Assembly: GCA_910578185.1 (NCBI GenBank)
Contig: CAJTPN010000008.1
Coordinates: 62,001 to 126,000 of the forward strand
DNA length: 64,000 nucleotides
Direction: 5' to 3'
DNA from: an uncultured Acetatifactor sp.
Lineage (GTDB): Bacteria > Bacillota > Clostridia > Lachnospirales > Lachnospiraceae
Shown: piece after piece, positions 25,773 through 34,561 of the stretch
How the letters are laid out: every line of letters starts with the position of its first letter
Position numbering within the stretch: position 1 is the stretch's first letter
Made by a program: the position numbers and the translations under genes
Notes under the pieces: generated by a model
The model's database searches: none
The model's input: the letters and a program-made list of their open reading frames with translations, nothing else
What the model was told of the DNA's origin: nothing

Positions 25773-28220
25773 CTACTCCACATTATATCCGTAATCTATT
25801 GCAAAATTAAACAGTTTGTACATATTCTGCTCCACACGATAGCATACGAATTGATCCGTCTCAAGATATACCTGCATTTCATTGGGATACAGCCTGCCGA
25901 ATTCCTGCGCCCAATAATACATGCGAGACATACAGATCCACCGTTTCTCCCCCTGATACATGCTGATCCCCCAGTTGGGCGGCAGCGCTCTGGACGCCCC
26001 TTCCTCGGAGATCTCCTGTCCGCTCCCCCAGTAAGAGACATAATAATCCAGCGGTACCTTCTCGATGAAAAAGTAAACCACCTGGGTTGGAATCCGTACC
26101 ATGTTCACATCTCCCAAAAATTCCATCCCCTCCAGGAAACTGCTGATCTCATAGTGATATCCATGGTCAAACCCCATCTGCGTCTCATCATTTGCAGAGC
26201 ATATTGTCCAGGTATAATCTTTTTCCGTGCGGATAATATTGGCCAGACAGGTAATGGCCTCGTTCATTTCCTGACCGGGAGACCGATGGGTTGCCCTCAC
26301 CTGATTTCCCAGCCACAGATATACCGCCAAGGCGCCCACGAACAGAAAGCTGATCACATTCCCCCCGTAGGTCCCAACCCTTTCTTTTGCCGGCAAGAAC
26401 AGCAGACTCACCACTGCGTCCACCAGAAAGGAAACCACCAAAGGTAATGTATACGCAAGATAAATACTGGTTCGATTACCGTCCATCAGCGCCGGCAGGC
26501 CAAAAGCATAGGCAGCCAGCATCACGCACATGAACAAATGATGGAGCCCTGTTGTAATCAGCATAGCTCCATAGGAGGGGCGTAGTTTGAGAAAAACAAT
26601 GCCAAGCAAAATCAATCCAAAGAAAGAATACATAACCCAGTATGCCATGGACATATCAGGCAATTTCAGGACCAGCGTATTCAAGCCAAAGTAGATAGAA
26701 CTCCAGCCGTTTCTCAGACGCTGTAGAAGCCCGTTCTGCCCTTCCCCCTCCGGCGCATCTTCGGGGGCTTCCTCCGTCTCCTCCGGTACGCTCCCTTCCG
26801 ATAATAAATCAGAGCCTGTCCCAGGCTCCTCGCCGGCAAACTCCCCCTCTTGGCCCTCCGCTCCCAAATCGTTTTCCTTCTCCCCGGAACCAACCACCTC
26901 CTCATCCAAGTCGCCAATCTCCGGTATTTTCCCGTTCTGAGCTTCTGCATCCTTTGCGGAATTGGTGATAATACTCATTCCCCATCTTAAGGATCCCTCC
27001 AAGGGCCTGCCGCCAATAAAAGCCACCGCCATGGGAAGAACCGCGACCATTACGCTGATCCCGCAGGTAATCACCACATTCCAGAAATACTTCTTTCGGA
27101 AAAACCAGAAGCAATATCCCAACGCCATGGCCACACAGAAAATTCCCGCCACCATGGTACCATAAAAGTGCACCATAAGCGTCATGGCAAAGCTCATGGC
27201 AAAGCCGACCAGATACAGAAATGATTTCCGCCCCGTCACATTACGAAACGTTCCCTTAAATTTTCTTCTCCCCTTCAGCTTTTGACTTATCTGGTCAGAA
27301 TCTTCAGGCAGCAACAATTCTTCTCTTCTGGTCTTAAAAAAGGCAAAACCAAAGTAAATTGCCGGAAGAATAAACATCATTCCATATTCCTGAGGAAGGG
27401 TGGCATCAAATCGCTGATACGTATTGATTCTGCAAAAGTCGCTCACCACATAGAAAAGCATTCCGATGTACGCCGCATATCTTGTCTTACAGCAGAGCCT
27501 CATAAAACAGAGCAACACAAGGTGAATCATTACGGTTTCCAGAAAAGCAAAAATCCGCAGCAGAACATACGTGTCAAAGCCAAACACCCCATGCAGATAA
27601 TAAATAATACAGTGAAAGCCATGAGGGTACACGCCCGCCACAAAAATATTGTTGTCGTTCATGGCGTTGATCCAGTAATTGTGTACCGGCACATCAGATG
27701 CCTTATAGCCAAAATCCGACAAAATATTGCTGCCGTAAAACCAGCAAAGCGCCGCCAGTATCAAAGTCGTCAGCAGAAAATCCACTGTCCTGTGACACAG
27801 GAGCCAGCCGATTCGGCGCAGCACCCTCATCAATGCCCGCCTCAGAGCTCTGCCAACCTTATAACAAAATGATTTAAGCCCCAGCTGCCCACCGGCCAAT
27901 CTCCTTAAATCCCTGATATAGACTTCCGCCAGCTGCCGAACCGGTATTTTATTGATGACAATGCGCACCCAAACGGCAGGGATCAACGTCCCCAAAATCA
28001 ATGTCGCCGGATGTGAGAGCTTCATAAGCTGCAGCAATAGCACCAGATTCATACAATAAAAGTTTCCGACCATAAGATAGATCATAAACCTTTCATGCAG
28101 TCTGTGCCCTACAAGCTTTCTGCCAAACACCCATGCCGGAATCCCCACCATGACAAACAAATACGCACAAAACAACCCCGCCATCTGTAATAAGGTAAGC
28201 GTAGTCATTGATATTGGCAT
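25773..28220 (-). CDS. Large polytopic membrane protein, GT-C glycosyltransferase-like
   Basis: This 815-residue protein has about 12-14 TM helices. The first outer loop after the third or fourth helix carries DVPVHNYWINAMNDNNIF and GVYPHGFHCI, in the position where GT-C enzymes place catalytic and metal-binding residues. A very acidic, low-complexity loop (about 430-500; many E/G/D) divides the TM blocks. A soluble C-terminal domain (about 650-815) resembles the periplasmic end of oligosaccharyl- or mannosyl-transferases. I do not recognise a named family. It lies just upstream of the DUF2194 gene and downstream of the FG-GAP gene. A role in building or modifying a surface glycan is inference. 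Confidence 0.6.
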   Translation of the reverse strand: MPISMTTLTLLQMAGLFCAYLFVMVGIPAWVFGRKLVGHRLHERFMIYLMVGNFYCMNLVLLLQLMKLSHPATLILGTLIPAVWVRIVINKIPVRQLAEVYIRDLRRLAGGQLGLKSFCYKVGRALRRALMRVLRRIGWLLCHRTVDFLLTTLILAALCWFYGSNILSDFGYKASDVPVHNYWINAMNDNNIFVAGVYPHGFHCIIYYLHGVFGFDTYVLLRIFAFLETVMIHLVLLCFMRLCCKTRYAAYIGMLFYVVSDFCRINTYQRFDATLPQEYGMMFILPAIYFGFAFFKTRREELLLPEDSDQISQKLKGRRKFKGTFRNVTGRKSFLYLVGFAMSFAMTLMVHFYGTMVAGIFCVAMALGYCFWFFRKKYFWNVVITCGISVMVAVLPMAVAFIGGRPLEGSLRWGMSIITNSAKDAEAQNGKIPEIGDLDEEVVGSGEKENDLGAEGQEGEFAGEEPGTGSDLLSEGSVPEETEEAPEDAPEGEGQNGLLQRLRNGWSSIYFGLNTLVLKLPDMSMAYWVMYSFFGLILLGIVFLKLRPSYGAMLITTGLHHLFMCVMLAAYAFGLPALMDGNRTSIYLAYTLPLVVSFLVDAVVSLLFLPAKERVGTYGGNVISFLFVGALAVYLWLGNQVRATHRSPGQEMNEAITCLANIIRTEKDYTWTICSANDETQMGFDHGYHYEISSFLEGMEFLGDVNMVRIPTQVVYFFIEKVPLDYYVSYWGSGQEISEEGASRALPPNWGISMYQGEKRWICMSRMYYWAQEFGRLYPNEMQVYLETDQFVCYRVEQNMYKLFNFAIDYGYNVE

Positions 28221-28270
28221 AAATTTTTCCTGCCTCTCTTAAGCTTATTCCCACTGCCCATATTGCGCAA

Positions 28271-28303
28271 CGAAACCGCCCCAAACCCTCTGGGGCGGTT
28301 TCG
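28271..28303 (-). terminator. Strong hairpin after the FG-GAP gene
   Basis: A perfect 13-bp G/C-rich stem (CGAAACCGCCCCA / TGGGGCGGTTTCG) with a 7-nt loop lies 22 bp past the FG-GAP stop. The U-tract is poor (TTGCGC follows), so termination may be partial, letting some transcripts continue into the membrane-protein gene. Confidence 0.6.
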
Positions 28304-28324
28304 CACAGCAGCCGCCTGATTACC

Positions 28325-29578
28325 TTATTCGTAGACACATCCAGGATACAAAGTGGAACGATACAGCTTTCCCGTCTGTGGAAGCGCCTTTCCGGAAGGC
28401 GGCAATGACAAGTCATAAGGACGTCCTGAATAAATCCATGCCTTACCTTCCGCATAAATCACTGCGTCCTCACAATCTCTTCCGAACAAATCTCCGCTTA
28501 TGACATAGCCGTCCTCCGGGAAGGTGAGCACCGCTTCCATTTTACCGTTATACAGAGCAGGATTCACCCCGCCGCCTCTGCGGTAAGCCAAAATATAATC
28601 CTCTCCCGCTCCATTCCAGTTCCGATAGGTATTTACAATGGTAAGCCATCCCGGCGTCTTCCGGTCTTCCTTCCAGACTTCCTGGCCGTTGCAGTCGAGC
28701 AGAAACATACCGTCCCTGCCATTCCTCTGTCCCTTGTGACCGTCCCCACGCCGTATTCTGTCTAAGCCCGCCACCTGTAATCCAGGCTCACCTGGCAGGA
28801 ACTTTCCAAGAGCCACATGCTGAGATTCAATAGAACCGTCATAGCGCCAAAGTTCATTCCCCTCCCCGTCATACAGGCAGGTGACGCTTCCTCCTACACA
28901 AAGTTCCGGTTTTCCGTCGCCATTCACGTCTCCCGCCCACAGGCAGTCCGCGTGATCCTCCAGATCTTTGCAGGACCACATTATCTTTCCCTCCGGTGAG
29001 AGCAAATCGTATCCCGCCATCACCTCGTCCCTGCCGTCCCCGTTGATATCGAACGCCAAAGGGAAATGGCCGATGTTGCCCTGATGCTTCCAAAGCAGCT
29101 CAAAATTCTCGTCCATAGCCCACAGATTATGATAGCGATCTTTTAAAAGGATATCTCTGGGTGTGGGATTTCCCGCCAGGTTGGCAATGATGATACAGTC
29201 ATGGGCCATCTCGTCCGGAAGAGAATGCTCCCGCTTTACCGCCCCCGTAGCACCGTCTAGCATCTTAAACTTCCCTTCCATCACCGCCAGAACCTCCGGC
29301 CTGCCGTCGCCGTCCAGGTCAAATATCTGTGCGGGAAAATCCGCCCCAAAGCCCCCAGGCTCCTCCATGGGTGTCCCGGTCTGCCACAACAGCTCCCCTG
29401 TCAGCGCAAAAGCCGTCACACAAGTCACCTCATAGGGTACATAGCGCGCGTCGATACCGCCGTTGGATTGCACGCACACCAGCTCCATGCGCCCGTCACA
29501 GTTGATATCTCCTATCAGCACCTTACAATTTTTTCCGGCTCTTGAAAGATCAATGCTCCCAATTAAAATCGGTTCCAT
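28325..29578 (-). CDS. Cytosolic FG-GAP/VCBS beta-propeller protein, PL11-like repeats
   Basis: This 417-residue protein has no signal peptide. Repeats carry Ca-binding DxDGDG loops (GDINCDGRMELV, FDLDGDGRPEVL, FDINGDGRDEV, GDVNGDGKPEL), as in integrin-type propellers and PL11 lyases. It is about half the length of the PL11 enzyme at 5050-7473 and lacks its fibronectin-like part. The start at 29578 has GGAGGAAGGAGA just upstream; an earlier in-frame Met at 29662 has none. It could be a truncated lyase relative, a carbohydrate-binding protein, or a scaffold. I see no catalytic residues to decide. Confidence 0.7.
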   Translation of the reverse strand: MEPILIGSIDLSRAGKNCKVLIGDINCDGRMELVCVQSNGGIDARYVPYEVTCVTAFALTGELLWQTGTPMEEPGGFGADFPAQIFDLDGDGRPEVLAVMEGKFKMLDGATGAVKREHSLPDEMAHDCIIIANLAGNPTPRDILLKDRYHNLWAMDENFELLWKHQGNIGHFPLAFDINGDGRDEVMAGYDLLSPEGKIMWSCKDLEDHADCLWAGDVNGDGKPELCVGGSVTCLYDGEGNELWRYDGSIESQHVALGKFLPGEPGLQVAGLDRIRRGDGHKGQRNGRDGMFLLDCNGQEVWKEDRKTPGWLTIVNTYRNWNGAGEDYILAYRRGGGVNPALYNGKMEAVLTFPEDGYVISGDLFGRDCEDAVIYAEGKAWIYSGRPYDLSLPPSGKALPQTGKLYRSTLYPGCVYE

Positions 29579-29704
29579 TTTTTGTCTCCTTCCTCCAATC
29601 CCGTTCACATTGCAAACACTTTTAAATTCCCCTCCAATCCATTTAAATCCCGGCCTTTTCAATCCAGCACTGCCTGATGCGTCCCAATGGGACAGGATAC
29701 CGCT

Positions 29705-32700
29705 CTAACTGTGCTTCTTCCAGTTCTCATCCCTCTCCTTGCTGGCAGCCGTCGCCTTGGCAACCTGCAATACAATCTCACTGAAATAGCGTTCCGGCAC
29801 CTCCGACAGTAAGCTGGATTTCAGATCAATCTTTTCTTCATAGCTCCAGGTGACCAACTGGCCTGCCACGAAAAATCTGACTCCGTATACCGTCACATCC
29901 TCGTTTGATCCGCCCACATAGCTTCCAGAGAAATAGAGCACGGCCCCCAGTCCCAGTTCTTTATCTTCCCTGTAGAAGGAGCAACAACAGCCTCCGTCTA
30001 TCACTTCTCCCTTATACCAGCCCTGGCTCTGCAGCTTACCTCCCAGGGACAGGTCATTGACAATCATACCGCCGAAGCGCTCCAACACTTTCATGTTCTC
30101 TTCCTCTGGCGTCCTGTAATACACCTGTCTGTCAAGCTGTTCGATGGGCTGAACGATCTCGTAATCTTCCAACTGCTCTTTCCACGTCTTTAAAGACTCC
30201 TCCGACAACTCAATGGGATGAATAATCCCTATGATCTGTTTTGCGGACTGTCCATCCTGCTCTTCCTCCGGCAGTATAAATTCCTCCTCGTCCTCGGTGT
30301 TAAAGGAACCGTCTTCCATATAGCGGAAGCTGGCCACCAGCTCACTGCCCTCGTATATGCCCCAGATCAGGCCGATGGCAAACTGATGCATAATGGGATT
30401 CTTCACAAACAGATCCTTCCATGCCCGAACACTCCACCGGCGTTCCGTGGACAGCGCCATCTCCAGACGCATCTTCTGGCCGGATACTGTGGTCTTCATC
30501 TGTTTCTTCATCTGTTTGAAATCTTCATAAGCCCCGGCGGCCTTGGCCTCGTCGTCCTTCTTTCCGGGAGCCGGCAGATTCTTCAGCTTCTTGCCGCTGG
30601 CGTCAAACACCTCTATCTCCAATGCAGTGGTGATGGTCACGGTAAATTTCCGCTCACCGTAATCAAAAATTCTCTGCATGTTTTCATCAAATCCTAAATT
30701 GGGTACAATCCGATCCGCCAGTTCCTCGGTGGTAATTCCAAGCTGGGATGCCGCGAATTCCAGCGCCTTTACCGCAGCCGCTTTCACCTGCTTAAACTTA
30801 AATTTCCTTGAAATTCCGTCCACCACGAGAAGTCCCTGGGGCTTGGGACTAAGCGCAAGCGCCTGCACCGCCTCCGAGGCAATAGCTCCCCTTGACGCCT
30901 GCGGCCACTCTTGGATCTGATGGTGAAGCTTGTTCACAATATCGTCCCCGCCGTGAATCGCAGCCGCATAGAGCACCCAGCGCTTCTTGGACTCAGCCCC
31001 CGCTTCCATCCATTTGTCGAACAACTCATTCGCATATATCGCAAACTCTCTCTCATCCAAAGACTCTGCCAAAGCTGCCGCGCTTTGGTTTACACCGCAG
31101 GGCGACATGGAGGAATAGCACAGGAAAATAGCCTGAAGATACTCCTCATTCGCCTCCTCCCCGTCTTTTTTATGAACCTTGGAAAATGGCGTTTCGTATG
31201 CCCATGCAAGAGAACGCTTCTTGTTGCCCTTATGGATTTCCTTTACCAGCTCTTCCTGTGTGAGCACACCGCCGCCATCCGCCTCAACGCTCACATTCAG
31301 CATCCCCTCCAGGAGAGCTCTCATCTTAGCGTTCTTCTCCTTTTCAAGCGCCTGGGCCAACAGGGCCTTATACCCTTCCGCACAAGATGTATCACCGGCC
31401 GTTTCCGCCTCTTCTCTCCACTTTGCCAGCACGCGAATCGCCGTTTCCCTCTCCGCAGCTTTCTTTGCCTCCAGCAGAGCCTTCACATCTGCCTCCCATT
31501 CTTTCTTCCCATAAAGGATGTTCAGCAATTCTTCTCTCACGGACTTTGCAGTCTCACCTGCAAATCCCAGAATCGTATCCTTGTACTTTTCCAAGTCCTC
31601 ACCCATTAAGCGCAGCGCAAAAACTCTTGCAATACTGCCGGCTTCCCGAAATGCGGCCAGCGTCTCCTCCGGTCTCTTCTCCAGATAACTCCCAAATATT
31701 TCCTTTGCCGTCCTTTCCAGAGCAGTAGTCCATTCCCCGTTATATAAGCAATCAATGAGAAACGCATATGAGTTTAACTGGCTGACCAGATTCAAGCCTT
31801 CAGAATCCGCCACAGCAAAGACCCGTTTCACCGCCGCCTCGTCCACCTCTTTGTTTTTGATAAAGAAGTAATACACAGGACACCCGTTTCCAGCCAGCAG
31901 CAGAGTTTCACACCGATTGCTCAAGGTGTCGTATCCGTAAAGTTTCTGATAGCCCTCCAACACGCTCTTCACACGGTTTCCCCAATAATAGCAATCCTTC
32001 ATAACATCGGCACAGCTATATACCAACTCTATACCGCCCTCGCCGCTGAGGTATTTTCTTATATCATCGGCCGTGGATGCAAGCTGAGCACTTTGAGCAC
32101 TTGTGTTTTTCACAAACGAATTGATAAGCTTGGTCTGCTGTCTGATTTTCTCGCCCGACACTCTCTTTTTAAACAGCTCCGGCTGCTCTTTCTGCAGAAT
32201 GGACGCCATTCGGTTATAGATATCGAAATCAGAAGCATCCATAACTTTCAGAAATGCCTCCTGATTCCTGCAAAACTGCTCCTTTAAGGCATCCGTTCTG
32301 TTGTCAGAAGCAAGCCATCGAATGAGTTTCACACTGTCCATCCCAAACACTGTATCAAAGCTCCCCCCCAGCCTGCGCATATCCCCTCTCACATCCATAT
32401 TTGAGATATCGTTTAGCATGGACTGACCATCCGCCGCCAGGCAGACTGACACCACATTCTTTAACCGCACGGACAACCTATGATTTACAAACGCAGTACC
32501 TCCCAACAGTGCAAGCAGAGATCCGTCTATTGACTTACAGCTGTCCGCAAGCTTTAAGATCCTCTCATCCATACTGTTATCCTTTACCGCAGACTGGATA
32601 TCCTCCATATCCTGCTGGGAGAACCTTCCCTGAAACAACATGGGAATGGCGTTGATGATCAGATTTTCGTAGCTCTCCATCAGCGGTGCGTCATCCGCCT

Positions 32701-33271
32701 CCAGCTTTATCTCCGCTTCACAATCCACCCCCGCCTTGCTCTTACTGTTGGGATATTTTGACACAAAATAAGTCGCCAGCAAAATAAGCCGCCCGTTTAA
32801 AGATGGGCCTGTCCGATACCCCAAGGCTTTTTTCAAATTCATCGGGTCATGCCCCGCCAGGTCCATCAGATTTTTAAACTCTGACAGCCAGGGCTCATTT
32901 ACGCCCAAATACGCAGCGTAAAGTGTCACAATCTGCGCCGGCTCCAACTGCAGCTGCCGATATCCTTCATTCCTGTAAATCATACTTGGAAAAAGTCGAT
33001 AACTGCTGGCTTCACCTACGGTAAATAACAATTTTGCCAGCCGTCCTGCAGCATCGGTCTCCTGTCTGATCAAATCCACAAATTCATTGTAAATAAGTAT
33101 GTAGTTAGAAACCCCTGAAAGATCCCGAAATGCAAATTTTCCCAGCACCTCGTCTCCTACATCCCCATTTAGATAATCCTCCACCCAGGTAATCTCTTCC
33201 TCCGAAAAAAGATTTCCCCCCTCCAACACTTCCACAATTTTCGCAATGTGCCTGTTGTTTGAATGTAACAT
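29705..33271 (-). CDS. DUF4132 protein (E. coli YehI/MolR-like), 1188 residues
   Basis: This is a large soluble, mainly helical protein with HEAT-like repeats in the middle. The DUF4132 core (about 880-1070) is clear: DRIVPNLGFDENMQRIFDYG, then GKKLKNLPAPGKKDD, MRLEMALSTERRWS and FVKNPIMHQFAIGLIWGIY (in pieces). E. coli YehI has the same domain and a similar length. The start at 33271 has AGGAGGG upstream. It is separated from the MoxR-VWA cluster by one divergent gene but reads in the same direction and has its own promoter. In E. coli yehI lies just before yehL-yehM-yehP-yehQ, whose counterparts lie here at 34.5-41.3 kb. The molecular function is unknown. Confidence 0.85.
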   Translation of the reverse strand: MLHSNNRHIAKIVEVLEGGNLFSEEEITWVEDYLNGDVGDEVLGKFAFRDLSGVSNYILIYNEFVDLIRQETDAAGRLAKLLFTVGEASSYRLFPSMIYRNEGYRQLQLEPAQIVTLYAAYLGVNEPWLSEFKNLMDLAGHDPMNLKKALGYRTGPSLNGRLILLATYFVSKYPNSKSKAGVDCEAEIKLEADDAPLMESYENLIINAIPMLFQGRFSQQDMEDIQSAVKDNSMDERILKLADSCKSIDGSLLALLGGTAFVNHRLSVRLKNVVSVCLAADGQSMLNDISNMDVRGDMRRLGGSFDTVFGMDSVKLIRWLASDNRTDALKEQFCRNQEAFLKVMDASDFDIYNRMASILQKEQPELFKKRVSGEKIRQQTKLINSFVKNTSAQSAQLASTADDIRKYLSGEGGIELVYSCADVMKDCYYWGNRVKSVLEGYQKLYGYDTLSNRCETLLLAGNGCPVYYFFIKNKEVDEAAVKRVFAVADSEGLNLVSQLNSYAFLIDCLYNGEWTTALERTAKEIFGSYLEKRPEETLAAFREAGSIARVFALRLMGEDLEKYKDTILGFAGETAKSVREELLNILYGKKEWEADVKALLEAKKAAERETAIRVLAKWREEAETAGDTSCAEGYKALLAQALEKEKNAKMRALLEGMLNVSVEADGGGVLTQEELVKEIHKGNKKRSLAWAYETPFSKVHKKDGEEANEEYLQAIFLCYSSMSPCGVNQSAAALAESLDEREFAIYANELFDKWMEAGAESKKRWVLYAAAIHGGDDIVNKLHHQIQEWPQASRGAIASEAVQALALSPKPQGLLVVDGISRKFKFKQVKAAAVKALEFAASQLGITTEELADRIVPNLGFDENMQRIFDYGERKFTVTITTALEIEVFDASGKKLKNLPAPGKKDDEAKAAGAYEDFKQMKKQMKTTVSGQKMRLEMALSTERRWSVRAWKDLFVKNPIMHQFAIGLIWGIYEGSELVASFRYMEDGSFNTEDEEEFILPEEEQDGQSAKQIIGIIHPIELSEESLKTWKEQLEDYEIVQPIEQLDRQVYYRTPEEENMKVLERFGGMIVNDLSLGGKLQSQGWYKGEVIDGGCCCSFYREDKELGLGAVLYFSGSYVGGSNEDVTVYGVRFFVAGQLVTWSYEEKIDLKSSLLSEVPERYFSEIVLQVAKATAASKERDENWKKHS

Positions 33272-33335
33272 ATACCCTTTCCCTCCTGATTATAAGTTCC
33301 GTATCCGGTGAAGCACTCACCGTCCTTTTCCTACT

Positions 33336-33365
33336 ATCATAGCACATTTAAGCCCCGCTTGTCAT
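33336..33365 (-). promoter_or_regulatory. Promoter of the DUF4132 gene
   Basis: On the minus strand, -35 is ATGACA (33360-33365), the spacer 18 bp and -10 TATGAT (33336-33341) with a TGC extension. The leader contains a small hairpin (CGGTGA / TCACCG, 33306-33322). The 309-bp gap 33272-33580 holds this and the divergent promoter at 33498. Confidence 0.65.
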
Positions 33366-33497
33366 TATTTTTTGATAATTTTAAACGAAAAGCTTTTTAT
33401 TCTCAATCCTCATCACAATAATATGCAAAATACTGTTCCTTTATTTTAATCACTTCCGCCATACAAAATAAATTAGCTGGCAAAATCTCAGACCATA

Positions 33498-33506
33498 TGT
33501 TATACT
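33498..33506 (+). promoter_or_regulatory. Extended -10 promoter of the Cys-rich gene
   Basis: TGT-TATACT lies with a weak -35 (TGGCAA, 33478-33483) 17 bp upstream. The leader to the start at 33581 is about 70 nt. Confidence 0.55.
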
Positions 33507-33580
33507 CTATACACAACATTTCTGACGCCTCAAAAAACCATAAGCGCCTGGAAATAGAATGAAATGATTGGAGGTAACCT

Positions 33581-34021
33581 ATGGCAGACGTACATAAGAA
33601 AGGATTAAACGCTATACTGGTATCAGAAGATCTGGAGAACTGTTGCAGAAGTGAATCAGTGTGCGGACAGTGCCAGGGCAAGGCGTGCACCATCGGCTAC
33701 GCAAGGCACTGCATCCAAAATTATCAAAGAGAACCTAAAAAAGAAGTACCGGGCGGTACAGAACACATTCCCACCATGGATTTCAAAGTATTTGACGAGT
33801 CGGAACTGGAAACCGCTATCGCACATCTTCTGAAAGAATGTAAGGATTGCAGGGAGGATCACACGGAAAACTGTATCATAAACGTTATCCGAAACTGTCT
33901 GGAAGTAGGACTTTTTGGCGACGTACACGCCTATGAGGGAAGCGCGCTCCAATACCTCATGTACCTGCAGTCTAATTTTCCGGACAAATGCAAACATATC
34001 GCGGCAATCTACAAAAGCTGA
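33581..34021 (+). CDS. Small cysteine-rich protein of unknown function
   Basis: This 146-residue soluble protein has 11 cysteines in two clusters: C21, C22, C28, C31, C36 and C44 (CGQCQGKAC), then C87, C90, C98 and C106 (CKDC), plus C137. The spacing suggests metal or Fe-S binding. A helical C-terminal half follows. GGAGGT lies six bases before the ATG. It is plus-strand and sits inside the otherwise minus-strand Yeh-like cluster, between the small helical gene and DUF4132. I do not recognise a named family; similar unnamed small proteins are probably widespread in Lachnospiraceae, but I cannot check. Confidence 0.75.
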   Translation: MADVHKKGLNAILVSEDLENCCRSESVCGQCQGKACTIGYARHCIQNYQREPKKEVPGGTEHIPTMDFKVFDESELETAIAHLLKECKDCREDHTENCIINVIRNCLEVGLFGDVHAYEGSALQYLMYLQSNFPDKCKHIAAIYKS

Positions 34022-34058
34022 CCCTTCTGCTTGAGTTGTCCTCAGAACATTCCCACAG

Positions 34059-34089
34059 TGCCGCCCGTTTTACACGCCGGGCGGCATTT
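34059..34089 (+). terminator. Hairpin terminator of the Cys-rich gene
   Basis: A 9-bp stem (TGCCGCCCG / CGGGCGGCA) with a 10-nt loop is followed by TTT on the plus strand, 37 bp after the stop. The U-run is short. It also separates the gene from the convergent 121-residue gene. Confidence 0.6.
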
Positions 34090-34107
34090 CAAACTTAGCG
34101 ATCGCAT

Positions 34108-34473
34108 TCACTCTTCCTCTAAGTCTCCGTAATAATGCATCCCCCTGTCATGGAATACCTTCTGCTCCCCTAGATACAGATACTCGTTCAATTTCATATA
34201 CAGCTCTGCAACCAATGCCTTTTTATCCGCCATGGAACGCAATTCCACCGTCCGATGCCGTCCCATGGAAATTTCTTTCCCAATTTCCCCAAGCAGCTCC
34301 GACAGATATTCCAACCCATATTGTCCCACAGTCTCGGAAGATTTCTCCAGTTCTTTCAGCGTGCTGTCATGAACCGTATCAAAACCGCTCTGGTACAAAT
34401 CCTCCAGAAGCTTCCTGATTCCATCCAGCACCTCTTCCATGACCTCATATTTGGTCCCATATGCCTCCGACAT
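34108..34473 (-). CDS. Small acidic all-helical protein, unknown
   Basis: This 121-residue soluble protein appears to be four helices, with an acidic end (GDLEEE). No cysteines or known motif are seen. The ATG at 34473 is seven bases from GAGG; a GTG at 34485 sits directly on the ribosome site and is less likely. It follows the SWIM-finger gene by 88 bp in the same direction, so it is probably the last gene of the MoxR-DUF5682-VWA-SWIM transcript. It may be an accessory subunit particular to this lineage. Confidence 0.65.
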   Translation of the reverse strand: MSEAYGTKYEVMEEVLDGIRKLLEDLYQSGFDTVHDSTLKELEKSSETVGQYGLEYLSELLGEIGKEISMGRHRTVELRSMADKKALVAELYMKLNEYLYLGEQKVFHDRGMHYYGDLEEE

Positions 34474-34561
34474 AGTTAACCTCACCTTCCTTACACACAG
34501 TGAAATCTCTTTCTATCAGCCGACTCCCGGCCAAAAATCACAATTCCTGTCATTCACATGG

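Noticed and set aside
29684..29696. Short palindrome GTCCCAATGGGAC as terminator of DUF4132
   Set aside because: Arms of only six bases with a one-base centre cannot form a stable RNA hairpin and no U-run follows.
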